A DNA stretch of 48,013 nucleotides from Nitrosomonadaceae bacterium. GTDB lineage: Bacteria; Pseudomonadota; Gammaproteobacteria; Burkholderiales; Nitrosomonadaceae. The notes beneath the pieces were generated by a model that had not been told where the DNA came from, searched no databases, and saw nothing but the letters and a program-made list of their open reading frames with translations. Location: assembly GCA_030646695.1 (NCBI GenBank), contig JAUSLF010000024.1, positions 1 through 48,013 of the forward strand, read 5' to 3'. Made by a program: the position numbers and the translations under genes. Shown piece by piece: positions 1 through 7,437 of the stretch; position 1 is the first letter of the stretch, and each line of letters starts with the position of its first letter.

Positions 1-1
1 C

Positions 2-133
2 GTCCAGCGTGCGGTAGATAGCCTCAACCACAGACCCCGTAAAGTGCTGGGATTCAGATCCCCGTTTGAGGTCTTCTTCGGGAAGACGGTGCGCTATACC
101 AAGCCACCATTGAGCGTTGCACTTCGAAATTGA
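2..133 (+). pseudogene. IS30-family transposase, C-terminal fragment
   Basis: The first 43 codons of the window read as the end of an IS30-family transposase, with the hallmark stretch LNHRPRKVLGFRSPFEVFF followed by a short basic tail and a TGA at 131-133. The DDE catalytic core lies off the window. The stop is embedded in ACTTCG-NNN-TTGAATCCGC (121-140), which looks like the element's terminal inverted repeat, as is usual for this family where the gene runs into the IS end. A matching remnant on the opposite strand lies at 1025-1174. Whether the full element is intact cannot be seen. The family call rests on my recognition of the C-terminal motif. Confidence 0.8.
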
Positions 134-179
134 ATCCGCGACTTACCAATCTAATCATATTAGGTATATAGAAAGAAGT

Positions 180-716
180 CTATTCTTTACTGTAAGCAGC
201 TGTGAGCTTTCGTATCTGCTCGAGTAGCGGACCTTGATCCCACTCGGCATTACCTTCCAATCGTGCCAATATCTTACCATTCGGGGACAGCAAGACTGAG
301 GTCGGGAGGCCCCGAATAGCAAAATCACGGAATGATTTACTATCTAGATCGTACAGTATCTGGATTTTCTCGAGCTTTAACCGATCAAGAAAGATTTTTA
401 CCTGTGTTGGGCCACCCTCATCCTGGCTTATGGCTATGACTAGGACGTTATTTTTGGCTAATTTCTCAGCCGCTCTATCGAGTGAAGGCATCTCCATAAT
501 ACATGGCGAGCACCAGGTAGCCCAGAAATTAACAATAACGAAGTGCCCCCTAAAGGCATCTAACGTGATTTGTTTGGATCCATCAAAGAACTGTGTGGTC
601 GGAACGTTAATAGACGGCTGCAGGACACGCATTATTCTTTCAGATCCTGCGGCGTTCGTGGCCTGGGTATACAAGGCAAGAATAATGATCTGAATAAGGG
701 CCAGCGTGGATCTCAT
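180..716 (-). CDS. TlpA-like periplasmic thioredoxin-fold disulfide reductase
   Basis: A 178-residue protein with an N-terminal hydrophobic signal sequence (about residues 3-22, ending ATNA) followed by a TlpA/ResA-type thioredoxin fold. The redox motif is WATWCSPC at about residues 65-72, and the cis-proline region is RGLPTSVLL at about 138-146. Proteins of this family act in the periplasm in thiol-disulfide exchange, often for cytochrome c maturation, but no cytochrome genes are adjacent. There is no good Shine-Dalgarno before the ATG. It is AT-rich relative to the rest of the window, and it lies with the next small lipoprotein between two convergent IS30-family ends, which suggests it arrived by transfer. 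Confidence 0.85.
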   Translation of the reverse strand: MRSTLALIQIIILALYTQATNAAGSERIMRVLQPSINVPTTQFFDGSKQITLDAFRGHFVIVNFWATWCSPCIMEMPSLDRAAEKLAKNNVLVIAISQDEGGPTQVKIFLDRLKLEKIQILYDLDSKSFRDFAIRGLPTSVLLSPNGKILARLEGNAEWDQGPLLEQIRKLTAAYSKE

Positions 717-787
717 GAGGAAGGGATTAAGGGATCAGACACCTTTACCTTTAAACTCACGCTCAACTCGACAGCTTGTCCCGAGCT

Positions 788-982
788 TTATTTTTTTGTC
801 AGAGCTTGGCAATTATCAATAAATGCTTGCCGCGCAGCTTCGTTGGTGAAAGTTGGAAGTGCCGCCTGCATTCCCGCGCCAGAACAATTCGTTGCATTTA
901 CTTCAGGGGGTGAGTTACCACCGCCACAACTGATCAAAGTGGCACTAAGGGCAATAATAAATACAATATGTTTAGAGCTCAT
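788..982 (-). CDS. small lipoprotein of unknown function
   Basis: A 64-residue protein starting MSSKHIVFIIALSA, with a lipobox LISC at about residues 16-19 and then a short Cys-containing mature region with one predicted helix. I chose the ATG at 980-982 because AGAGGAAG sits about 6 nt upstream; an upstream in-frame ATG at 1012 adds ten basic residues and lacks such a site. It is followed after 71 nt by the TlpA-like gene on the same strand, so the two may be co-transcribed. No family is recognised. It is flanked by IS30 remnants and is AT-rich like its neighbour. Confidence 0.6.
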   Translation of the reverse strand: MSSKHIVFIIALSATLISCGGGNSPPEVNATNCSGAGMQAALPTFTNEAARQAFIDNCQALTKK

Positions 983-1024
983 TAAATTCTTCCTCTTTAA
1001 AAATCTCATCAATATGGTGCGGAT

Positions 1025-1174
1025 TCAAGCCCGAAGTGTAACAGCTAGTGGTTGCTTGGTGCCGCTCACCGGTATCCCGAAGAATATCTCATAAGGAGTC
1101 CCAGGTTCCAGCACTTCGCGTGGCCGGTGGTTGAATCGTTCTACACCGCTTCCGCCAGTTCTTACGCAGTGGCA
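1025..1174 (-). pseudogene. IS30-family transposase remnant, C-terminal end
   Basis: On the minus strand an open stretch ends at a TGA (1025-1027) and is closed upstream by a stop at 1175-1177. From about 1140 down it reads RFNHRPREVLEPGTPYEIFF and then a tail ending LAVTLRA, collinear with the transposase end at 2-133 (NHRPRKVLGFRSPFEVFF, tail ending LSVALRN). The codons upstream of about 1140 no longer look like transposase. The DNA just past the stop, ACTTCG-GGC-TTGAATCCGC on the minus strand, matches the end of the first copy in 16 of 19 positions. The gene is a truncated fossil. The remaining bases up to 1291 hold nothing I recognise. Confidence 0.75.
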
Positions 1175-1291
1175 TTATAAACGATAGAAGCCAACTCTTT
1201 CCGCGAAATTAAAACCCCGGCTGGCCGTGAGCAAGTTGAATACTTGCCGATGGATTAATGGGATGCTTGTTGTTGCGAAAATCGCCGCGCA

Positions 1292-1780
1292 CTATTCCGG
1301 TTTCTTAGTGGCAAACGCGCACGCCTGCAAACTTTCCCATGCGATGCGCCCCTCGTATTTGTTTCCTTTCAGTGTGGCGAGCACGGTGGTGTTGTCGGTC
1401 CGCTTCAGCAGCAGGGTGAATGAATATTCGGGGCCGGTGTACGCGCCCGGCGCATAGGCGCGGCTCACTGGCTGCGGCGCCGAGTAATCGAACACGCCGT
1501 CAGGGTTCAGCGGCGAGACGCGCGCATACATTTCCGGTAGCGCGTGCAGCGCGTAGGCATAAATTTCCGATGCCGCGATGTCCGGGTATTCCCACATGTT
1601 GTATTGCAGACTGCTGATGACCCAGCGGCTGTCGGCTTGCAGCCGGTCGACCACGCAGCGCGCCAGGCTGGCGTGGTTTCCCTGGAGCTTGCCGTCATAA
1701 AGTTGCGGCTTGTCTTTGACGCTGCCGATGCTCGCGCACCCGGTCAGCAGCATGGCGATGATCATCACGGATTTTTTCAT
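1292..1780 (-). CDS. lipoprotein of unknown function
   Basis: A 162-residue protein starting MKKSVMIIAMLLTGCAS, a classical lipoprotein signal with lipobox LTGC (Cys at about residue 15). The ATG at 1778-1780 is preceded by AAGGAG at proper spacing; the open frame extends 23 codons further without a ribosome site. The mature part is a mixed alpha/beta globular domain with no motif I recognise. It is divergent from the spermidine-synthase-like gene, sharing a roughly 130-bp promoter region. Outer- or inner-membrane periplasmic anchoring is inferred from the lipobox only. Confidence 0.7.
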   Translation of the reverse strand: MKKSVMIIAMLLTGCASIGSVKDKPQLYDGKLQGNHASLARCVVDRLQADSRWVISSLQYNMWEYPDIAASEIYAYALHALPEMYARVSPLNPDGVFDYSAPQPVSRAYAPGAYTGPEYSFTLLLKRTDNTTVLATLKGNKYEGRIAWESLQACAFATKKPE

Positions 1781-1908
1781 GAGTTGCTTCTCCTTCAAGA
1801 AATTCACGCAATAACTATGGACTTGGCATGCTGTATTGTAAAGAAGCAATCGGCTGGTTGGGCAGGCCAGCTACAATGGCGGGCATAACCTTTGCGGAAT
1901 TCCAACCG

Positions 1909-2688
1909 ATGCCCCGATTTTCCAGATGGCGTACCCAGCAGCGCGAATCCGGCGTTGAACTGAGCGAACAGAACGGGGTGCGCGCGCTGCACCTGGGCAG
2001 CAGCATGATACAAAGCGCCATGCGGCTGACCGCGCCTAACGATCTGGAGCTGGCTTACACCCGCTGCATGATGGGCTTTCTGCTGTTTCATCCCGGCCCC
2101 GCAAATATTCTGATGGTCGGTCTGGGCGGCGGATCGCTGGCGAAGTTCGTGCATCACCGCATGCCGCAGACGAAAACCACCGTGATTGAAATCAATCCAC
2201 AGATTGTTGCGACCGCGCGCAATTATTTTTCCCTGCCCGCCGATGACGAGCGCCTGCAAGTGGTGATTGCGGAAGGCGGTGACTATGTCGCCAGCCACCC
2301 CGCCAGCGCGGATGTACTGATGATTGATGGTTTCGACGATGGCTGCCAGGTGGCCACGCTTTGCAGCCAGGATTTCTACAACCGCGCGCGCGAGGCGCTG
2401 AACAGGAACGGTGTGCTGGTGGTCAATCTGCTCAGTAGAGACAAGGGCCACGATGAATACATACGCCGCATCCAGCACAGTTTCGACGGCCATGTGGTGA
2501 CGCTGCTGACGGAGGTGCGCGGCAATCAGATCGTTTTCGCGCTCAAGCACAGCCCCGGCAAACTGGCATGGGAAGAATTAAGGCGACGCGCGGAAAAACT
2601 CGAAAGCGAACTTGCCCTGCCGTTCTCCAACTTCATCATGGGATTGCGCAAACACAATCCGCATGGTGGCGGTTATCTGGAAATCTGA
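1909..2688 (+). CDS. spermidine synthase-like methyltransferase-fold protein
   Basis: A polyamine-aminopropyltransferase-fold protein of about 259 residues. The S-adenosyl/decarboxy-SAM binding glycine loop is VGLGGGSLAKF and the acidic residue of the next strand is in VIEINPQIV; a further motif is IAEGGDYV and the catalytic-region aspartate is in MIDGFDD. The betaproteobacterial family typically begins near MPRFSRW, so I place the start at the ATG at 1909; the frame is open back to 1828 (ATGs at 1828 and 1876), none with a good ribosome site. True aminopropyl transfer is not assured, since many single-domain relatives are annotated only as SpeE-like. Confidence 0.8.
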   Translation: MPRFSRWRTQQRESGVELSEQNGVRALHLGSSMIQSAMRLTAPNDLELAYTRCMMGFLLFHPGPANILMVGLGGGSLAKFVHHRMPQTKTTVIEINPQIVATARNYFSLPADDERLQVVIAEGGDYVASHPASADVLMIDGFDDGCQVATLCSQDFYNRAREALNRNGVLVVNLLSRDKGHDEYIRRIQHSFDGHVVTLLTEVRGNQIVFALKHSPGKLAWEELRRRAEKLESELALPFSNFIMGLRKHNPHGGGYLEI

Positions 2689-2795
2689 TTAGATCCGCGT
2701 CTTGTTGGGACCGTCCATGTCAGCGGTTCCTGATGCGGCTGCTGCCCGGTTATGGTAAAGTTTGCGGGTTGTCGTCGAAATGAGTAAAGCAAACC

Positions 2796-2984
2796 ATGGA
2801 ACTGTACGAATCCGAGCACACTAAATTCATGCGCGAATTGTTCGCGAAGAATCCGCAACTGGCCGAACAGCAGAAAGAAGCGCGCGCCATCTGGTGGGAC
2901 AAGAAACTGGACAAGGATGAACGCAAGCGCTTCGAGGAAGCGAAAGTGCCGCAGAAAGGTTACGTTTATTTCGGGCAGAAATAG
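2796..2984 (+). CDS. DUF3460 family protein
   Basis: A 62-residue, highly charged soluble protein with the family pattern YESEHTxFxRELxAKxP, then an IWWDK core and a conserved tail VPQKGYVYF. DUF3460 is a small family seen almost only in betaproteobacteria, function unknown. It stands alone between the spermidine-synthase-like gene and the convergent thiolase gene. Confidence 0.85.
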   Translation: MELYESEHTKFMRELFAKNPQLAEQQKEARAIWWDKKLDKDERKRFEEAKVPQKGYVYFGQK

Positions 2985-3057
2985 CGTTTCCTGGAATTGA
3001 ACCGGCGCTTGCCGCAAATAAATTCAGCTTCGCAGCAATGCCGTCTGCAGCAAAAAC

Positions 3058-4260
3058 TCAGAGCGCCTCGAATACTCCCGCCGCACCCATGCCGGTGCCG
3101 ATGCACATGGTCACCATGCCGTATTTCTGCTTGTGCCGGCGCAGGCCGTGCAGCAGCGTGGCGACGCGGATGGCGCCGGTCGCACCCAGCGGATGACCCA
3201 GCGCAATGGCGCCGCCCAGCGGGTTGACCCTGGCGCGGTCCAGCCCCAGATCGTTGATCACCGCAAGACTCTGCGCGGCAAAAGCTTCATTCAGTTCGAT
3301 CCAGTCAATAGCATCCTGTTTTAATCCAACCTGCTGCAGGACTTTGGGTATCGCCTTGATCGGGCCGACGCCCATTATCTCCGGCGGCACCCCGGCCACA
3401 GCGAACCCCAGGAAGCGCCCGATTGGTGTGAGATTGAAGCGCTTTAACGCAGCTTCGCTCACCACGATTACCGCGCCCGCACCGTCGGACATTTGCGAGC
3501 TGTTGCCCGCCGTCACCGAACCTTTGGCGGCAAATACCGGTTTCAGTTTGGCGAGAGATTCCAGGCTGGTGCCGGGGCGTGGGCCTTCATCGGTATCCTT
3601 GATGATAGTCACGCTGCGGACTTCATGCGCGGCGAGATCGGGCCGTTTTTCTTCGATGGTATAGGGCACGATCTCCTGCGCGAATTCACCGGTCTCGATG
3701 GCTTTGAGCGCCCGGGCATGGCTGGTCACGGCAAATTCATCCTGGGCTTCACGGCTTATTTTCCAGCGCTGCGCGACTTTTTCCCCGGTCATGCCCATGC
3801 CGTATGCGATGCCGACGTTCTCGTCGTGCAGGAATATCTCCGGGTTCATGGCCACCTTGTTGCCCATCATCGGCACCATGCTCATGCTCTCGGTGCCGGC
3901 GCCTATCATCACGTCGGCTTCGCCCAGGCGGATGCGGTCGGCGGCCAGTGCCACCGCCTGTACCCCGGAAGAACAGAAACGGTTGATGGTCATGCCCGGC
4001 ACGCTGTTGGGCATCCCTGCCAGCAGCAGCGCCACACGCGCCACATTGATGCCCTGTTCCGCCTCCGGCATGGCGCAACCGGCGATCACGTCGTCAACCG
4101 CCGCCGGGTCCAGTCCGGGGCATTGCCCCAGCGCAGCCTTCAGCACATGCACCAGCATGTCATCGGGGCGCACATTTTTGAACATGCCGCGCGGCGCCTT
4201 GCCGACCGGGGTACGCACGGCGGCGACGATGTAAGCGTCTTGTGTTTGTTTTTGGCTCAT
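3058..4260 (-). CDS. fadA: acetyl-CoA C-acyltransferase (beta-ketothiolase)
   Basis: A 400-residue thiolase that cleaves 3-ketoacyl-CoA with CoA to acetyl-CoA and a shortened acyl-CoA, the last step of beta-oxidation. The nucleophilic Cys is in NRFCSSG (about Cys96), the His is in GGAIALGHPLGATGA, and the C-terminal acid-base Cys is in CIGTGMGAAG, with NEAFAAQ between them. The ATG at 4258-4260 has GAGGAG 6 nt upstream; a TTG five codons earlier would overlap that site, so I reject it. It is the last gene of the minus-strand fatty-acid operon, 168 nt after the hydroxyacyl-CoA dehydrogenase, with a repeat element in the gap. Confidence 0.93.
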   Translation of the reverse strand: MSQKQTQDAYIVAAVRTPVGKAPRGMFKNVRPDDMLVHVLKAALGQCPGLDPAAVDDVIAGCAMPEAEQGINVARVALLLAGMPNSVPGMTINRFCSSGVQAVALAADRIRLGEADVMIGAGTESMSMVPMMGNKVAMNPEIFLHDENVGIAYGMGMTGEKVAQRWKISREAQDEFAVTSHARALKAIETGEFAQEIVPYTIEEKRPDLAAHEVRSVTIIKDTDEGPRPGTSLESLAKLKPVFAAKGSVTAGNSSQMSDGAGAVIVVSEAALKRFNLTPIGRFLGFAVAGVPPEIMGVGPIKAIPKVLQQVGLKQDAIDWIELNEAFAAQSLAVINDLGLDRARVNPLGGAIALGHPLGATGAIRVATLLHGLRRHKQKYGMVTMCIGTGMGAAGVFEAL

Positions 4261-4275
4261 GGCATTTCTCCTCAA

Positions 4276-4398
4276 CTCTAATCCGCAATAGAAACGATAA
4301 CTGCGTTGGCTTTGTCTTCGGCTCCTAGCCGTACTACTTGTACTGTCTTCGTCGCCTCATTCTCGCCGCCTTGTTCTCCCTCCAATTGTGAATTAGAG
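4276..4398. repeat. 123-bp MITE-like intergenic repeat with inverted ends
   Basis: The gap between the two fad genes is filled by a non-coding element bounded by imperfect 14-bp inverted repeats, CTCTAATCCGCAAT (4276-4289) and ATTGTGAATTAGAG (4385-4398), matching at 12 of 14 positions. It contains an internal perfect hairpin CGGCT-CCT-AGCCG. I believe similar short intergenic repeats occur in betaproteobacterial genomes, but there is no second copy in this window, so its dispersed nature is inferred. It may affect expression of the downstream thiolase gene. Confidence 0.5.
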
Positions 4399-4428
4399 GA
4401 TGTAGTAGAGACATGATGCCCCTCACTC

Positions 4429-6915
4429 TCAATTTCGTAACGGCTTGCCCGTTTTCAACATATACTCCACGCGCGCTTGTGTCTTCTCGGTCGCCAGCAA
4501 TTCGATGAAAGCGGCACGCTCCAGCTCCAGGAACCAGGTTTCGTCCACCAGGCTGCCGGGGGTCAGGTCGCCGCCGCACATGACATGCGCAACTTTGCTG
4601 CCGATCAGATAGTCGTGCTCGGAAATGAAACCACCTTCCAGCATATTGACCAGCATGCTCTTGATGGTGGCGATGCCGGTGCTGCCGGCCACCGGAATAT
4701 TGCGGTTTTGCAGCGGCGGTCGATAACCGGCTTCCGCCAGCGCCACCGCTTGTGCCTTGGCAGCATGGAGCAGCTCGAACCGGTTCATCACCACCAGGTC
4801 GGCCGGCCGCAGATAGCCCAACTCCTTTGCCTGTTCGGCGCTTTTTGCCATTTGCGCAGTGGCCACTGTCTGGAAGTAATTTTTCAGCAGCGGAAAGGGG
4901 TCGCCGTCTTTTGCTTTGCGCGCTGCGCGCAAAGCAAATTCCTTGCAACCGCCGCCCGCCGGCAATAACCCCACGCCCACTTCCACCAAACCGATATAGC
5001 TTTCCAGCGTGGCCACGGCGCGGTCGCAGTGCATCACGAATTCGCAACCGCCGCCCAGGGCGAGTCCGTCCACCGCTGCCACCGTTGGGATCATCGAGTA
5101 GCGGAGATCCTGCGAAGTCTGCTGGAACTGCGCCACCATCGCTTCGACTTCGGCGAGTTTGCCAGCCATCAGGGCATCGGCCAGATTGAGATTGCGTGCG
5201 GCCTTGAGCACCGCAGCTTGCGCCGTTTTTTTGAGTTTCCGCGCCAGCAGGCTGAGAGCGGAAGGCGGCTCATTACTTTTCAAGCGCTCAGTGGCTTTTT
5301 GCAGATTGGCCCCGGCGGAAAACGGCGGCTCGGTCTGCCAGAGCACCAATGCGCGCCAGTTGTCTTCTGCCTCCTCTATTGCCTGCTGCACTCCGTCCAG
5401 CACATCGCTGCCGATAGTGTGCATCTTGCTCTTGAAGCTGACAATGGCGATGTCGTCGCCGGTGTGCCACATGCGCACTGCATCGGTCTCGAAAATGGTT
5501 GTGCCGTATTGCGTTTCCTCGCCCAGCAAGCGGTCGGGAAACAGTTGCCGCCGGTACACCGGCAGGGTTGAGCGCGGGCGCTGGGTTTTGGCGGCTGGCG
5601 CATACGAACCCTGCGCTGCATGCACACCGCTGCGATCCGCTTCCAGCACCCACGCGGGTAGTGGTGTAGCGCTCATGCTTTTGCCCGCAGCAATATCTTC
5701 GTTGATCCAGCCGGCAATCTGGCTCCATCCCGCCGCCTGCCAGATTTCAAACGGCCCCAGGTTCCAGCCGAAACCCCAGCGCATGGCGAGATCAAGATCG
5801 CGCGCATTGTCCGCGATGGCGGCCAGATGCACGGCGCAATAATGAAACAGGTCGCGGTACATCGCCCACAGGAATTGCGCTTGGGGATGCTCGCTGGCGC
5901 GCAGGGCAGAAAATTTTTCCGCCGGGCTTTTGCGCTTGAGCAGTTCCTTGATGTCGTTGTCTGCTTCGCCTGCGGCAAGACGGTATTCCTTGGTGGCGAG
6001 ATCAAGCACATGGATTTCCTTGCCCACTTTCTGATACACCCCGCGCTTGCTTTTCTGTCCCAGCGCACCGCTGTCGATCAGGCCTTGCAGCCAATCCGGC
6101 GCGGCGTAATAGCGGTGCCACGGGTCGGCAGAGAGCCCATCGCGCATGGTGTTGATCACATGCGCCAGGGTATCGAGTCCCACCACATCGGCGGTGCGGA
6201 AAGTGGCGCTCTTGGCGCGGCCGATCAGCGAGCCAGTCAAAGCATCCACCAGATCGAAACCCAGCCCGAACTCCCTGGCATGATGCATGGTGGCGAGCAT
6301 GGAAAACATGCCTACCCGGTTGGCGACGAAATTGGGTGTGTCCTTGGCGCGGATTACGCCCTTGCCGAGATAAGTGACGAGGAATTTTTCCAGGTCGTCG
6401 AGCATCGCGGCATCGCTGCCTTCGCAGGCGATCAACTCCACCAGGTGCATGTAGCGTGGCGGGTTGAAAAAATGCACACCGCAAAAACGGTGCCGCAGGT
6501 TTTCGGGAAACGCCTGCGCCAACTGGTTGATGGAAAGCCCGGAAGTGTTGCTGGCGAAAATGGTGTGTGCGCCGAGATACGGCGCAACCTTGGTGTACAG
6601 CTCGGTTTTCCAGTCCACGCGCTCGGCGATGGCCTCGATCACGATGTCGCAATCCCTGAGTAATTCAAGATGCTGGTCGTAATTGGCGGGCTGGATACAG
6701 GCTGCCCTGGCCGCGACTGACAGCGGCGCAGGCTCCTGCTTTTTCAGATTTTCCACTGCCTTGATCACGTTGGCGTTAGGGTCGCCTTGTTTCCCCGGAA
6801 GCTCGAACAGCAGTGTTTCGACATTGGCGTTGACCAGGTGCGCCGCAATCTGCGCCCCCATCACGCCCGCACCCAGCACCGCGGCCTTGCGCACGATGAA
6901 ATTATTGTTGCTCAA
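4429..6915 (-). CDS. fadN: 3-hydroxyacyl-CoA dehydrogenase / enoyl-CoA hydratase fusion (FadN type)
   Basis: A bifunctional beta-oxidation enzyme of 828 residues. The N-terminal NAD-binding fold carries VLGAGVMGAQIA (GxGxxG at about 15-20) and the HAD signature HFFNPPRYMHLVELI near residue 150. The enoyl-CoA hydratase (crotonase) fold is C-terminal, with PPFSAGANL and the oxyanion/catalytic region ALGGGCEFVMHCD plus EVGVGLLPAGGG. This domain order is the reverse of E. coli FadB and matches Bacillus FadN. It is transcribed with the thioesterase, ligase and acyl-CoA dehydrogenase genes upstream and the thiolase gene downstream. The ATG at 6915 is the natural start. Confidence 0.92.
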   Translation of the reverse strand: MSNNNFIVRKAAVLGAGVMGAQIAAHLVNANVETLLFELPGKQGDPNANVIKAVENLKKQEPAPLSVAARAACIQPANYDQHLELLRDCDIVIEAIAERVDWKTELYTKVAPYLGAHTIFASNTSGLSINQLAQAFPENLRHRFCGVHFFNPPRYMHLVELIACEGSDAAMLDDLEKFLVTYLGKGVIRAKDTPNFVANRVGMFSMLATMHHAREFGLGFDLVDALTGSLIGRAKSATFRTADVVGLDTLAHVINTMRDGLSADPWHRYYAAPDWLQGLIDSGALGQKSKRGVYQKVGKEIHVLDLATKEYRLAAGEADNDIKELLKRKSPAEKFSALRASEHPQAQFLWAMYRDLFHYCAVHLAAIADNARDLDLAMRWGFGWNLGPFEIWQAAGWSQIAGWINEDIAAGKSMSATPLPAWVLEADRSGVHAAQGSYAPAAKTQRPRSTLPVYRRQLFPDRLLGEETQYGTTIFETDAVRMWHTGDDIAIVSFKSKMHTIGSDVLDGVQQAIEEAEDNWRALVLWQTEPPFSAGANLQKATERLKSNEPPSALSLLARKLKKTAQAAVLKAARNLNLADALMAGKLAEVEAMVAQFQQTSQDLRYSMIPTVAAVDGLALGGGCEFVMHCDRAVATLESYIGLVEVGVGLLPAGGGCKEFALRAARKAKDGDPFPLLKNYFQTVATAQMAKSAEQAKELGYLRPADLVVMNRFELLHAAKAQAVALAEAGYRPPLQNRNIPVAGSTGIATIKSMLVNMLEGGFISEHDYLIGSKVAHVMCGGDLTPGSLVDETWFLELERAAFIELLATEKTQARVEYMLKTGKPLRN

Positions 6916-6968
6916 TTACACCTCCCGCTTTGTCTTGATTTAGCACTTTGAATTTTTAGAGGCAACCC

Positions 6969-7385
6969 TCACTCTTGCGGTACCACGCGCGGCTTACGCT
7001 GCTCGTCCACCGCCACATAAGTCAGCACTGCTTCAGTTACCTTGATGCATACTTCGTCGCCGCCTTGGCGCGGGCCGCGCTGGGCATACACCTCCACGTC
7101 CACCGTGATCGAGGTGCGCCCTACCTTGATGATTTCGGCATAGAAACTCACCAGATCGCCGAGGAACACTGGCTGTTTGAACACAAAAGAGTTTACTGCC
7201 ACTGTGGCCACCCGCCCGTGCGCGCGGCGGATCGCCGGCAGGCTGCCGGCAATGTCCACCTGCGCCATGATCCAGCCGCCGAACACATCGCCGGCGTAGT
7301 TGGTGTCCGTCGGCATCGGCACGATGCGCAGGATCGGATCGCGCCCTGCGGGCAGTGATGTGTGGATTTCGGGAATAGCATTCAT
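6969..7385 (-). CDS. acyl-CoA thioesterase, hotdog fold (YciA-like)
   Basis: A 138-residue hotdog thioesterase. The active-site helix motif is NYAGDVFGGWIMAQVDIAG (about residues 29-47), followed by VAVNSFVFKQPVFLGDLVSFYAEI-type strands. YciA-like enzymes hydrolyse acyl-CoA to free acid and CoA in the cytoplasm. It lies between the acyl-CoA ligase and the FadN-type gene on the same strand, with gaps of about 50 nt, so it probably balances acyl-CoA pools in this operon. Confidence 0.9.
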   Translation of the reverse strand: MNAIPEIHTSLPAGRDPILRIVPMPTDTNYAGDVFGGWIMAQVDIAGSLPAIRRAHGRVATVAVNSFVFKQPVFLGDLVSFYAEIIKVGRTSITVDVEVYAQRGPRQGGDEVCIKVTEAVLTYVAVDEQRKPRVVPQE

Positions 7386-7437
7386 TTTCGTCGCACCTCA
7401 ATGCAATGTTTAGCGGGCGGATATCCGTCCGAGCGGG

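Noticed and set aside
1804-2550. 248-codon minus-strand frame opposite the spermidine-synthase-like gene
   Set aside because: Antisense shadow; no domain, while the plus strand has a complete SAM-fold signature.
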